Position numbers and translations under genes: made by a program
Shown: piece after piece, positions 52,362 through 64,000 of the stretch
How the letters are laid out: each line of letters starts with the position of its first letter
How positions within the stretch are numbered: the stretch's first letter is position 1
Source of the DNA: Hormiphora californensis
Taxonomy: Eukaryota > Ctenophora > Tentaculata > Cydippida > Pleurobrachiidae
Direction of reading: 5' to 3'
Length of the DNA stretch: 64,000 bases
Assembly: GCA_020137815.1 (NCBI GenBank)
Contig: CM035355.1
Location: 1,822,774-1,886,773, forward strand
Notes under the pieces: generated by a model
What the model was told of the DNA's origin: nothing
The model's database searches: none
What the model saw: the letters and a program-made list of their open reading frames with translations, nothing else

Positions 52362-52534
52362 ATGGCGGGGATGAAAATAAGAGAAGGAGATATGTTGAGA
52401 AAAGAGGAGAAGAGAAATAAAAGTTATATTAGGCACTGAGAGAAATGAGGAGATATGATCCAGGGGGTGATCTTCATCAGAAACACATGACATTGCCGTG
52501 ATAAATCAATTTGAGTTGTCAATGTCAAAATGAG

Positions 52535-52547
52535 AGTGAGAGAGAGG

Positions 52548-52632
<85 letters not shown>
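52535..52632. repeat. (GA)n microsatellite
   Basis: Uninterrupted GA tract of about 75 bp with imperfect ends, in the short space between two convergent genes. X-box-like palindromes follow at 52925-52970, just 3' of RNPS1. Confidence 0.9.
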
Positions 52633-52633
<1 letters not shown>

Positions 52634-52975
52634 TAAAGAAGAGGATGAGAGATTACGGGGAGATTACAACGTCAACTTTTTTCGGTTTGACACGAAAGAT
52701 ATTAAATGAGTAGTTAATAAGTGTCAAGCGAGTTATAAATTAGTATATATTTTTGAGCACTTTGTATAATGTAGCTGTATGAAAAAGATAAAACATAAAA
52801 CCGCTGTTCTCAGTTCACTCTGTGCATCTCATTTTGTGTCGGGTAACTATGGCCCAAGATGTAACATATCAATTACAAGCGTCGTTATGATAACATTTTG
52901 TCAGCAAGATACCGCTCTAACAGATAACCATGGTAACTATAGTGGTAACCATGGTAACTATAGTGGTAACATGTT

Positions 52976-54183
52976 CTAATCAGAAGATGAGGAGGATGAT
53001 GAGGAAGCAGACCTTTTTCGTCGGTTATCATTTGACCTGAAACACAAAAATTAAATTGAATTTCTAAAATATCCACACATTTATTCTGCAAAAACACCAA
53101 AAGAGAAGGCTCGGATTGGAAAGAGAGGGGATCACTCACCTGTTTCTGGGTGGACCGCGAGGGGATGCTCGGCGGGGAGGTGGTGATGGTCTACGTCTGA
53201 AGGGTGACCCGCCCCTGCCCCTGTGTCGGGGAGGGGACCGTCTGTTGCGTGGTGGACTTCTCCTCCCCCGGGGTGGGCTGCGTCTATTGTACACTGGGGG
53301 ACGTCTAGCTGGGGAGGGCTGTCTTTCCAGGGTAAACTGAACTGCTACTGCCTGACCATCAATTTGACCTGAAAAGGAAGACCGTAGATGGATCACATCC
53401 AAATTTTCCTTTCGCTCACTCTCTCTCTCTCTTTAGTAAAAGTAACAATCTTTCTCTCTTTCTCTCTTTAGTAATGGTAACAATCTTACCTCCGTCCATG
53501 TATTTGATAGCGTTCTTCGCTTCTTCATTGTTAGCAAACTCCACGTAAGCAACTCCCTTGTGGAATGAGGTAACCTTGTCGATGAGAACCCGGCAACTCA
53601 CTACCTGATTGTGAGAGAATATTGGTAAACAGTATTGTTTTGACCCTTTCATGACTACATAACCACCCGTACTTAATTTGCCCGCGCCCACCCCTACATA
53701 TCTCAGATTCATGGCCAGGAAGACGCTATGGGGGATGGCGGAGGCCGGAGGGGCAGCTATAATACAAGCACAACGTACCTTTCCATAATTAGCAAATATC
53801 TCCTCAACATGTGGTTCCAGTACATTCCTACTCAGCTGGCTGATAGCAATCTTTGTTTGTGACACTGGAGGACTCTTCTTCCTCGGGCTGGCAGACCTCT
53901 TTCTTGCTGGACTCCTGCCCCTTCTTGGGCTCCTCCCACCTCGTGGGGATCTCTTCCGGGGGCTCGGGCTCCTCCTGCCTCTCCTGGGAGGGGGCGAGCC
54001 ACCCCTGCGACGAGGCCCAGGGGATCCCTTCTTGGGTGCCGGGGATTTCTTCCTCTCTGGGGATTTCTTCTTCTCCGGGGTTGCTGGAGCGCTGCTACTC
54101 CCACTGGATGAGGAGGATGAGGAGGAGGATGAAGAGGAGGAACTTTCAGAGCTGCTCGCTCTCTTCTTGGGGAGAGGTGCCAT
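52976..54183 (-). CDS. RNPS1: RNPS1, SR-rich RNA-binding protein (EJC/ASAP component)
   Basis: Nuclear splicing activator and exon-junction complex partner. Four exons: 53779-54183, 53490-53604, 53140-53368, 52976-53036; 269 residues. Ser-rich stretch (S-run at residues 12-30), then an RS/KSP/SPRR-rich region, then one RRM: KIAISQLSRNVLEPHVEEIF (RNP2 side), GVAYVEFANNEEAKNAIKYM (RNP1 side) and DGGQIDGQAVAVQFTL. A Pro/Arg-rich tail (RRSPPRG repeats) and a final Ser run end the protein, as in RNPS1 orthologues. Start is the first ATG after the 5' gap; only about 215 bp separate it from the stop of the upstream acyltransferase gene on the same strand. Confidence 0.92.
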
Positions 54184-54398
54184 GATCCTATACGGGTACA
54201 AGAATAAATGAGTTTCTCAAAAACAATGGAGTCAATAAAAAACACGGTTTCAAGATCTTGAATTTTAGGAATAATTTAAAACTGTGTAGGTCGTACATAA
54301 AAATAGAAAATTGTCCGTAAAAAACTCTTGATTCTGAAGACAAAAAAGACACTCCGTAAAAACAATAATTTTCATATCCTGACAAGTACTCGATAGTA

Positions 54399-56225
54399 TC
54401 ACTTCCAGAAAGGTTTGGCGAGAAGCTGTAGAACAGGTACGAAGAGGAAGGTTTGGAGCCAAAGTTTCCGGGCTCGAGAGGAGAACACGAGGGGAGAACA
54501 GAGGAGAGAGGTGTAGAGAACTGGGATGAGCGTCTCACGGAACGCAGACCACTGAAACGGAAATAGTTGTTATTTACACAAAGAACACTGTTCAAATTCA
54601 GAATGGAAAGGGGTGTGACAAGGATATATGGGGAAGGTAAAATACAGGTTTTTCGAAGCTAACCGGGGTTTATGAATCTATGATCGGGGTAAACGTGTCG
54701 TATAAAAGGATACTACATACACTGTAGATGTGGGAGGGTGGGGGTGGGTCACTCAGCTGCAACGTTTTCTCAAACTCTACCAGCGCTTTCTCTTTGTCTA
54801 AAAAGGAGTCGTACAACCATCCCTTCTCCTCTCCCACCTTCGTTACCTGCAAAATTTGGAGTATAACAAAGCTTGTTGTGAAGGGTAAAATCACTGTAAT
54901 TCACGAAATATTTATTCAAATCTAGTTGGTGACACTCTCATCGTGTGGCAACACAATAGAATATCATAACGTTATGAAATGTTCATCTTGTATGAAATTA
55001 TAGCTCTATCTTGTTACCTCTCTCTGGGTACACTGGATATGAACCGTCTTGACGCTATCTAGAAACTCAATGGTATCAGGCCTCACCATCTTCCCATCCA
55101 CACTCTCGTACGCAATCGTCAGGTCAAATATCTTCTCAAGATGGTCACCTGGGGTAGAGATATAATGAGAGATATGAGATGCAAAATTCTAGGCTAAACG
55201 TGCACAAAGCTCGACTATGTCTACCGATTTAAACGCATGACCCCCATATAATTAATTAATTAATTAATAATTCCTGGTACATTACCTAGCTCTTCAATAA
55301 ACAGGTTGGTTCCCGTAACCCGAGGAGTGAGAACTTTAGTTAGCTCTGGGTAACCCATACTCCGGGCGTATGCCTGGGACTTTTCAATCGCTTTCGTATT
55401 CTCAGGGTTAAACCTGCAGAAGATAGAGCTGTGAAAGAACAGTTCATTTTGTTAAAAAGATGGATATTTATTGACGTGTTCACAAATCCCGGCGACAAGA
55501 GGGATACTGACCTTGTTCCCTCGGGAAACAAAACCATCAACATGGGAATATTGTTCTTCTTTTTATCTTGCAACTGCTTCCTAATGCGCTCAATGTCATT
55601 CTGGCCTAGGGAGGGCCAGGGGAGAATTAAATTACATGCTGAACTAAACTACAAGTTGCTATCACTGTCACACTGTTATAAATTTTACCTTTTTTGACAA
55701 AGATCAGGCCGTGTTGGTGCCAGTAGACTCCAAACAGTGGGACATACTTCAACTCATCCTTAGCAAAGAAGTGCAGATACCCGGCATTACCAAGACGCAT
55801 TGCAAAGCTATCAATCACAATCGTATCGGAGGTAGACTGGTGGTTGGCAATGACAAGACCATTCACAGGATCTTTCCTTTCTGGGATATCGCCGTAGACA
55901 CGGAACTCAACTCCACTCAGCCCCTCCACAAAGAACATGAAGAGCCTCTGGTAGGGACCCCAACACAGACACTGCTCAAGCTTGTGATACCTTGAAAGTA
56001 GAAGACGTGTTAACAAAGACAAAGTTTTACATTCACAGTTCGCTTATGGAAACTCAAAAACAAAAAAGTGTTTAATATCAACTCAATTTACCATCGTTTT
56101 GGAAGAGGAAGAGTTGCGACTCGGATTGAGAGCCACAGCCAAAAGTATGAAGGAGCTGCTCCTATTAATGCTACCACCGGTACGGCAGGAATGAGAGATC
56201 GGGCTGTAATTAGAGATGCAATCAT
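54399..56225 (-). CDS. AGPAT5: AGPAT5-like lysophosphatidic acid acyltransferase
   Basis: Seven exons: 56092-56225, 55689-55990, 55512-55605, 55286-55413, 55018-55148, 54721-54846, 54399-54551; 355 residues, close to the 364 of vertebrate AGPAT5. It acylates lysophospholipids at ER/mitochondrial membranes. The catalytic motif is NHQSTSDTI (family NHQSTVDW; HX4D kept) and the acceptor motif FPEGTRFNPE is intact, as is LTPRVTGTNLFIEEL. An N-terminal hydrophobic segment and a C-terminal pair (LYTSLLCSPLVF, LFVPVLQLLAKPF) give the expected membrane topology. The start is the only ATG upstream of the hydrophobic segment in frame. Confidence 0.9.
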
Positions 56226-57720
56226 CCCCGCAGTTCCATGAAACGCTTAAAAATGGATTAATTCGATTATAAAGGCAAACTTAGAATAATTTTTCATTTT
56301 ATCATCACTTAAAGCATAAGCTGAAGGTGTGGGAAGGGCATTTTCATCTCTCCCTGAGGCCCAATTCCAAAATAAAGGCAGGAAACCTTGCAAATTTTCC
56401 GAACCTTTTAAAAATTTTCGACTCAACTCAACTTTGCATTTGTTGTTTTGAATTAGAATCTGAAGCGCGCGGAAAACGTTAAAATCTGGGTGCCTTTCAT
56501 TGCTAACAATTCGTAGTTTTGGCGCGCGCGACGGGTTAGGGCTATCCGTTAGGGTCTGGTTAGGGTTTGGTTTGGGGTTATCGGTTAGGGCTATCGATTC
56601 TCTAACTGATACCGTTTAGTTTACTCAAATCGGCCATGTGGTTCCATGGCTATAGCCGTCTGAAAAAAGTCGGTCTAAGTATACTCTTTTGGTAGCGCGC
56701 ACCTGTAAACAGGCTGCAAGGCACCCAAATTATAAGGAACCATAATAAAGTTCAAGAGCGCACCCCATCCAAGAGCGCACCACCTCCAAAAGACACCACT
56801 CCGAGAGCGCACCACATCAAAGAGAGCTCCCCATCCAGAAGATACCGCGCGCAGGGGACACCACGCGCAGAAGAGACCGCACGCGCAAATACAACGCCGC
56901 GCTGGTCTCTTCTGCGCGTGGTGTCCCCTGCGCGTGGTATCTTCTGGATGGGGAGCTCTCTTTGATGTGGTGCGCTCTTGAAGTGGTGTCTTCTGGAGGT
57001 GGTGCGCTCTTGGATGTGGTCTCTTTTGGGTGTGGTGCGCTCTCAGGTGTGGTCTCTCTTCGATCGGGTGCGCTCTTGGGTGCTCTTGGAGGCTCTTGAA
57101 CTTTATTATGGTTCCTTATAATCGCGCCCGAAGCGCGCCGTGCTTCATGTTACTACTATGTAACCGCTGCATTTTAAAAGCCGCGCATCACGAGTTAAAA
57201 AACTTTGCAAAGTTTCGTCTTTTTGGAATAAAATTTTAAAGAGACAGAAACTAAAAAAACAAATGTTCCGCGAAAGAGCTGTAGCCAGTAGCCTGTATCC
57301 CGTTTGGAAATTGGAATGCGTTGCAGTCCCCTCATACGAGGGGCCTGCAGGAGCCTGAACAGTTGAAAAAATGGAGTGCTTCCGAAAGTTCGTCCTGGAC
57401 CCAGCCTTTCTTCGCCCCTGCACAGTGCTTCTTTTTTGGCAGTTGAGGAGAAGCTCGACCCTTTAAGGAATCGGGGATCCTCGAAAGTTAAGGGGGCTTT
57501 TAACACATACTTTTTGGCATAAATAATGATTAATACAGCGAGACTCCGCTTGGCCCTTGGGGCTTGGTTCCCGCTAGTCCAAAATGTCCCGCATGGTTCA
57601 AAATGCCCCCAGCCCCTGACCCCATAACAACTATTAATTTGATTTAATTTAACTTTTAGGTAGTCGAAATGTCTCCTGTATACCTGATATGACAGCTGGA
57701 ACGCTACTCTAACCCCCATT
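56226..57720. other. Intergenic region with foldback element
   Basis: Divergent promoters of the acyltransferase (-) and GCC1-like (+) genes. AT-rich with scattered GCGCGC. It includes a TTAGGG-like run near 56535-56590 (GGTTAGGG, three to four degenerate copies) and a long inverted repeat at 56729-57122. The frame of about 170 codons on the - strand (57195-57719) has no recognisable domain and is not supported. Confidence 0.6.
56729..57122. mobile_element. Foldback element with GAGCGCACC sub-repeats
   Basis: Ends ATTATAAGGAACCATAATAA are inverted. The arms (about 190 bp each) are made of GAGCGCACC(A/C)CATC and GAGACACC-type sub-repeats and meet near 56905. The unit may be a MITE grown by internal duplication. 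Confidence 0.8.
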
Positions 57721-60700
57721 ATGGATAACTTCTTCGGTACGCCTAAGTCTGTACTTCAGGACACTATTCCGAGTGCAGCAGGAGCGGATAGGGAAATACG
57801 AGAAGAAGTTAGGGGACCTCGTTAAAGCATACAAGTGTCTGCAGGATGAGAAGAAGGCGTTACAGGAAACGGTATCTGCACTGAGTGCTACTGACGGTAG
57901 GTTCAGTCATTCTCCCGTCATTTTGGTGAGATGTAGCCACGAGCATGAAAATATATCAATCTTTTTGAAATTCTACTTTTTAATTTATTAGCCCTGTTTG
58001 AATATGATTGTCATTATTAAATTAACCAATGATAATTTTCTTCCCTAGATTCAGGTGAAGGAACCTCTGAGGGAGAATCAGGTGGATCAAAACAGCAGAT
58101 AATTGCTCTTACCAAGTCTTTAGCTAGCCTGAATGAGACGAAGAACACTTTGGAGTCCCGATATCAGTTTGATAAGAGGGACATGCTTGAACAGATTGAG
58201 AAACTAAAGGTAGGTTCGTGATGACATCCGGCTTCGTTTAGCCGAGCTGCGTGCGGCACCAAAAGGTAGGAGAAAGTGGCTAGATCATATTCAAAACGCT
58301 TTAATTGTGATAGATAAGTATGTGATATTGATATAGAATGTCATCAATATATTGCTACTGAAAATATTATTCCAACAGGCAGAATCCCTAGCGGATAAGT
58401 CCCGGTTTAGCCGAGAAAGGGAGAGCCTGGAGGGACAAACAAGGGAGATGAAAACCAAGTTACGACATGAGCAGTATGAGAGAGAGCAGGAGCAGACCCA
58501 CCATGTTGCCATGTTACGAGAAATTCAACAGATGCTTGGTAAGATACTTAGTTATTTCGAGAATCTAAAACCCCCCTGCCAGGCCACTGATGTATAATTA
58601 TGACATAATTATGAAATCTTATAATAATATCTTATAATGTTCCATTTTAGCAACTGAAAGAGCAAGATCCCAGCGGGCAGAGGCTGAGACCAGCGAGGAG
58701 GCTGATGGGAGGAGGAAGGAGCGGAGTTTACAGGAGGACAAAGTGAAGTTGCTGATGGAAGAGAAGAATTATCTGACGAGGGAGTTAGAGAATTGTAGGA
58801 ACACTCCTAACAACCGAATTATGGAGGTTGGTTTTGTCATCGGGAGGGTGGAATGTTAACTGTTTGGGTTAGACGGATGAACTATTTCTTGCAACCTATC
58901 CCTTGTTCATATTAAATTGATTTCTTCTTTCAATCAGTTAGAGCAAGAACTAGAAGATCTGCGTTCCTGTAAATCAGAACTGGATCAACTCCGGCAAGAT
59001 CAGACAGATACCTCACATCATAACATGCGGACATCTACCGAGCAGCACAGAATAAGAGATCTAGAGAATCGAGTTACGGAGTTGTCGGAGTTAGTCTCAG
59101 ATTACGATAGGCGTCAACAGCGTGATCAGAGGGAGATTGAGCGGCTCATGTCTCGCGTTACCGTGCTGGAAAGTGAGGAAAAGAGGGTGTTATCTTCGGT
59201 TGTTCCTACTGTTAACGTTAATGTTAACACAGTGGTTAACACAGCCCAGCAGCAGCAGCAACCTGTTACCTCTCCTAGCCCTACTTATTCCCCCTCGCCT
59301 GTTATACCCGCAACGGTATGAAACGATCTCTAAATTTCAAGAGAAAGTTTGTGATGGAAAATTATATCAGTTTTTCATGGTTTTTGCAGCTACAAAATTC
59401 TCTCAGGCTGGTGAATTACGGGAGTTAGCAAGTGTAGAGGTAGCCCGTCGAAAAGAGGAGCTGCAGATCTACAAGGGTGAAACAGAGAGACTGAGGTCTG
59501 AGAAGGTCCGGCTGCACAACAATCTTGTTGAAATCAGTGAACAACACAAACTGGCACTAAGTGAGGTAGGTCGGACCATAAATAGGTATTGCGACTTATC
59601 TTGTAATTTGTACCAAAACCTCCTTCGATTTTAAGAGATTGATTGAGGACTGGTTTCGTATTCGGGGCCCCAAAATACCGCTTTTTATTTTCGTACCATT
59701 TTCTCAAACTCCCCCTCCCCTCAGTTGTCACTACAGCACGAGCTTCAAATTCGTGAGATGGAGAAAGGGCACTCATCACACCTAGCGGACCTCCAGGAGA
59801 GTAGCAACAAGGCCCGGAGTAGAGCCCAGGAACTGCTCACGGAGAGGGAATGTGAGATATCCGAGCTGAAGGGACAACTTGATAACAGATCTAATAGACG
59901 GTGAGTGTTGAGAGAGAATTGAGATACCACGCAACGAATTCGGGTAGTGGCGATACCACGTTGGTGTTACCACATCTCAGAGTTTTGTCGTGTCAGTAAC
60001 GCGCGAGATGGGAGATGTGAAGTTGTTGGCGCGCCTATACCACGCAAATTATACATTTTCGTTGCGCGCGGCAGTGTACACAAAATGTATACTTTGGGGC
60101 CTCGTGACGTAACATCTGGTGTCACCTGCAGCAGCTGTAATTGATCAAAGACCATAGTTTTATCTTGCCTTGTTCGACCCTCCTTTTAAAACAAAAAGAG
60201 TTTGAACAAAACAAGTTTTATCATAAATTCCTTGAGATTCACAATTCCTAAAACACAACATTTTCAGGCCCTCCAGTAGAGAAGAGGGTGTGTTGGGTGA
60301 GATACTGGGAAGCTCTGAGGATTCTCCTAGGACATTAATATTCTACAAACAACAACACGAATATCTTCTGGTGAGATATTAACCCTTTATTTGCTATTTT
60401 CATCGTTAATTCCCTAACCCGGCCCCTCTTTGCCTTGTTCGACCCTCTCTCCGCGCCCGTAAAGGAGGGTTGGAACATTCCTTAACCCCTATCCTGTGTT
60501 CCAGAAAAATGAACGATTTAAAGACCCCTAACCCCTATCCTGTGTTTCAGGAAGACCTCAGCAAGATGAAAGGTCTACGAGAGACTCTGGAGCAGTCTCT
60601 ACGTGAGAAGGAGAGAAATGAACATGTGTATGTTGGAGAAATAGCGAAACTAACACAGGAAAACAGGCGTCTCACTCGGAATACGAGCAGAGAAAGTGCT

Positions 60701-61074
60701 AATATGGAATACCTAAAGAATATCGTTGTCAGGTTCGTGTTATTTAGTTACTAGTTTTTTATTTCAGGTAAAACAAGGTTTTACATTTATTCACCCATTC
60801 TTTCTCGGTACACTAACCGTTATTTCATCCTTAACACTCATTTGATAGGAGTTTATCGTGATTCGCGATGCTTGATCAAGAAACAAAAACTAATTGCTCT
60901 GGTACATGATGTGAAAGTGTGTCATTTTAACCAACTATTTCCTCCAGGTATTTATCTCTGGGGAATGGTTCGGAACGAAGGCAGGTTCTGTCCGCCATCC
61001 TAACCGTCCTACAACTCACTCCGGATGAAGTCAATAAAGTGAAACATAAACTATCCCCTGGCTGGCTAGGGTAA
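57721..61074 (+). CDS. GCC1: GCC1-like GRIP-domain golgin
   Basis: Trans-Golgi coiled-coil tether recruited by Arl1 through a C-terminal GRIP domain. Ten exons: 57721-57896, 58049-58209, 58379-58538, 58651-58826, 58938-59315, 59407-59565, 59725-59900, 60268-60370, 60551-60732, 60948-61074; about 598 residues (human about 775). The N-terminus MDNFFGTPKSVLQDTI aligns with the GCC1 start, and KKLGDLVKAYKCL with its first coil. Long heptad-rich coils follow, with a Q/P/S spacer (QQQQPVTSPSPTYSPSP). The GRIP domain is SRESANMEYLKNIVVRYLSL followed by RRQVLSAILTVLQLTPDE, keeping the invariant Tyr. One base must be removed near 57768-57771 to join the start to the coil. Confidence 0.9.
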
Positions 61075-61539
61075 AGCTTTAGGACTGTTAAGACCATTGT
61101 GAACTTTAAGAGCTTGATAGTTGATACAGTTGTACAGACAGGACTCTTTCTCTTTCCGTTTTTTAATGAACTTTTTTTGTAGTTCAGGCTCCCTGGCGAA
61201 GAAATTAGTTGTATGAACATTGTAAATGTTTGTCTGTTTGTTGCGGGGGCATGTATTTGTCTGTTTGTTTGTCTTCTATTTGTTCTGAATATATATTTGT
61301 GATCTTGTGCTCGATGTGGCCTATAATAGAGAATGTTGGAATTATATAAGGTTTGAGAACTATGACTTGTTGCACAACACGAAATTCCGTGGGTTTATCA
61401 TAGTAAAGTTGACATACACAAAAAACGAACGGCACAAAAAATTACTCGGGCATTACACGCACTCCCCATTCTCTCTAACATATCACCCCAGTTATTTATC
61501 TCAGTATATATTCGGCTCTATCTCTCTCTCTCTCGAAAG
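61075..61539. other. Convergent 3' flanks of GCC1-like and SLC22-like genes
   Basis: No coding region supported. Both genes end here tail to tail; a shared short AT-rich region would carry both polyadenylation signals. Confidence 0.6.
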
Positions 61540-62885
61540 TTACAGCCCAATATCAACAGTGGCGTGACCAATGTTAAGTGCCATGATATAAGTCTCCTTC
61601 CTGAGTCCTAGCGTGCAACCAAACACCAGCGACCCAACTACAGTCACTACCGACAGTTTCAGTTCTGTTTGCACATATGCATTGACACCCATGTTTATTA
61701 GGAACGCAACGGCCGCACCTAGCAATCTCATGCCTTGAAGCAGGCCAAATGAAGCACCGCGTGACCGTGTAGCGTACAACTCTAGCGTGTAAATGTCAAT
61801 AGAGAAAATAAAAATGTAGGTGAAAATAACGATGGCACCAAGTTGTGCGAAGAGAAAGTTGGTTGTCGAGCACAACACCAGACTAATAATCACCACCACC
61901 CTCAGCGCCGCAGGACCTCGGAGACTATTCTTCCGGCCATACCGCTGCACGGAGATGTAACCGAGGACCACCCCAACGAGGGCACACCCTAATATCACCA
62001 TGGCATTGTTCAATGTAACAATGTCACCCATACAGGGTCGAGGGGGCGGGTGGGTGACATCCGCGAGACATGCAGATCCTGCATCATACAGAATGGGGAA
62101 GGATAGGAGAATGTTTGTTGTTAGTAGTGATGTAGAGAAGTAAAGGATTAGTAGGATACACCCTGACACCTTTCCCCCACTATAAAACATGTCCGTATAG
62201 TGTGCGAAATGAGGTTCAGGTTCCACCACATCCTCCGTCTCTAGCGGGATGAGAGACCACTTTGATTGCACGTGATTAGTACCCCTGGCCTTCCTGCTGA
62301 GTGGTGGCTCGGGGAAGATTACCCCGATAAGGAACACCAGTGCTAGGATGACTGCGATTGATGTTGAAAGCGAGCTCCAAATGTTGATAACCTCACTAAA
62401 CGGGGATTGTTCTAGGATCATTGGAAGGAGGATGAGGGAGACACTCTGTGCTATTGAGTGGAGGAAGTAGGGATGGAGGCGGTGTCTGGAGGGTAGGGAC
62501 TCCACGCTGTAGAGGAGGGCTGTGATGTGTAGGGTTCCCATACACAGAGAGAATAGGACACGTGTTCCCAGGTAGATGGTCTTGTCAATTGATACCATAC
62601 ACATCAACTCTGGAGAGAGATGTGTTAGCAATCTGGCAATCTGCCATATATAGACGAGGTAATAAGTTAGGGGCTTTGAGGTAATAAATTAGGGGCTTTG
62701 AGGTAATGAATTAGGGGTTCAGATCATTTCATTCCTTCGCTCAGAGCCAATCAATAATCATTTCTCTTTTTCTCCTGATCCTCATCATTTCTTCCGTGTC
62801 ATTATGGAGACGGTGTTTGCATGTTAATACACAGCACTTTCATGTGCACGTGCCCCCTCTCTCTCTTTCTATCTTTCTTTCTTTT

Positions 62886-62957
<72 letters not shown>

Positions 62958-63838
62958 CCACAGAACGATCAGCTATATTGAGATTATTTCAAGTTAAAAC
63001 TTTAGGACACACATATCAAGAGGACAGGACATATAGAAGATTTAGGAATTAGGATACATGATAGAATGATCCAGGGCACCTATAGCACTTTGGCTAATTG
63101 CTACGTATTATCCTAAATGTCAATCTATCACATGTCCCTGCCATCAAGGGGCATCATGTAGCCGCATTCCTTTTTCTTTCCAGTTTCCTCCCATACTAGA
63201 TTCACTGTCATAATAACAGTTTCAAACACCCTATAATTCCCAACTCCCCAGTCCCAAAATGCTACCTGCCATGAGACCGATGAATGAAGACACAAGGAGG
63301 GTTGGCCGCCTGCCAACTTTATCCACGATGATCCCTCCCAACACAGAGCCAAACATGTTAGCAAAGAGTGTGACAGAGGGGACGCATGAGCGGCTGATGT
63401 AGTCCCAATCCTGGACACATGTCAACTTTCGTATCAACATGGGCTGAGCCATGAACTATGGGGAATATATTGATTAGGTAATAGTCCACAGTTTTAATAT
63501 TAAACACCCTCCAGATTCCAATTTCCCCTCCTCAATAAAAACGTTTTATCCCCTAATCCCATTCCCCAATACAGGGAAGCTAATTAAATTAAATCAATTA
63601 AATCCCTTCAATTACCTCCAAAGCAGTTACAAATCCCGTGGCACTGATGACGATAGTAAGGAAGATGTACGCCACCGCCTGGAACAGAAAATCCATAACT
63701 TCCGCGAGGGCAGTATCTACGTCACTCTGTTGCTCTCCCCCGCTCTCCTCGTCTCGCTCCCCGGGGTAGACGGTGACCTGCTTCTTTGCGGCGGGGCTCC
63801 GCTGCTGCTGGTACCCAGAGGGACTGAGAGACACTGTG
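61540..63838 (-). CDS. SLC22-like major facilitator transporter (N-terminus lost in gap)
   Basis: Visible exons: 63616-63838, 63266-63455, 61540-62609 (stop TAA). The first visible exon enters in phase 2 from an exon in or beyond the gap; it carries a Ser/Gln-rich N-terminal region and the first membrane segment. The second has the MFS signature GGIIVDKVGRRPTLL between TM2 and TM3, preceded by CVQDWDYISRSCVPSV as in the SLC22 family (DLVC...). The last exon has about eight hydrophobic segments with an RYGRKNSL loop and LELYATRSRGASFGL, matching the usual SLC22 LYPT..R..G motif. It is expected to carry organic ions across the plasma membrane; substrate unknown. Some SV2-like proteins share these features. 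Confidence 0.78.
62655..62725. repeat. Short tandem repeat (3 units of about 29 bp)
   Basis: Units of GAGGTAATAAATTAGGGGCT repeated three times, just upstream of the acceptor of exon 61540-62609 of the transporter gene. Confidence 0.75.
62855..62958. repeat. (CT)n microsatellite
   Basis: CT tract of about 65 bp with imperfect flanks in a transporter intron; no coding meaning. Confidence 0.9.
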
Positions 63839-63857
63839 CTAGGTTAGTAAGTAGATT

Positions 63858-63957
63858 NNNNNNNNNNNNNNNNNNNNNNNNNNNNNNNNNNNNNNNNNNN
63901 NNNNNNNNNNNNNNNNNNNNNNNNNNNNNNNNNNNNNNNNNNNNNNNNNNNNNNNNN
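63858..63957. other. Assembly gap of 100 N, flanked by an inverted 26-bp copy
   Basis: Exactly 100 N. The 26 bp before it (63832-63857) reappear as reverse complement directly after it (63958 onward, with one extra G), then diverge. Confidence 0.95.
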
Positions 63958-64000
63958 AATCTACTTACTAACCTAGGCACAGTGTGGGGGGGGGGAAAGA

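Noticed and set aside
56530-56595. Interstitial telomere repeat (TTAGGG)
   Set aside because: Only a few imperfect copies of GGTTAGGG/GGGTTTGG; too degenerate to call.
57195-57719. 174-codon - strand frame between acyltransferase and GCC1-like genes
   Set aside because: No recognisable domain, no splice context, and it overlaps the likely GCC1 promoter.

Overview
The window is nuclear DNA from an animal. Genes are multi-exon with GT-AG introns, and the recognisable proteins are animal ones (HID1, GCC1, PRPF39, RNPS1, an AGPAT5-like acyltransferase, an SLC22-like carrier). Galectin-like and tectonin-like domains and a cathepsin with a ShKT tail suggest an early-branching animal such as a cnidarian or sponge, but the sequence alone does not settle the phylum. 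Moderate GC, many (GA)n microsatellites, small DNA transposons and a 100-N gap near the end also fit a scaffolded genome assembly.

Layout. 1-3769 (-): PRPF39, a U1 snRNP-associated splicing factor, with its 3' end cut by the window edge. 4573-29158 (-): one very large gene of about 64 exons encoding a predicted secreted, strongly basic mosaic protein of about 3,780 residues. In order it has a signal peptide, a GPP collagen-like tract, an Arg-rich tract, tectonin-like repeats between two copies of a Cys-containing domain, two galectin-like domains, Lys/Cys-rich modules, two more Arg-rich tracts, about 13-14 copies of a second Lys/Cys/aromatic module, and a C-terminal beta-sandwich-like domain. 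I know no named family with this architecture; it is the best candidate for an undescribed system. A small secreted protein gene (12484-12917, +) sits in one of its introns. 30413-48415 (-): HID1, 17 exons. HID1 intron 12 contains a degenerate serine racemase-like gene (36551-41379, +), whose own introns contain an intronless ShKT-tailed cysteine protease (38050-39171, -) and an intronless RING-CH-like membrane protein (39657-40244, -). HID1 intron 9 contains an unrecognised + strand gene (43896-45423). 50684-52361 (+): a coiled-coil, single-pass membrane protein with its 5' end unresolved. 52976-54183 (-): RNPS1. 54399-56225 (-): AGPAT5-like acyltransferase. 57721-61074 (+): GCC1-like GRIP golgin. 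61540-63838 (-): SLC22-like transporter running into the gap.

Four other patterns stand out. Several minisatellites are built from the exon-intron boundary next to them, so each unit repeats a splice site. Palindromes resembling RFX X-boxes (GTTACCATGGTAAC) are scattered through introns. Conserved proteins show four apparent one-base frameshifts, best explained by assembly indels. Several non-autonomous elements can be delimited, two of them with 8-bp target duplications of hAT type. The housekeeping genes (splicing: PRPF39, RNPS1; Golgi and secretion: HID1, GCC1; lipid: AGPAT5) show no operon-like link; exon models were inferred by reading frame, splice consensus and remembered family sequence.
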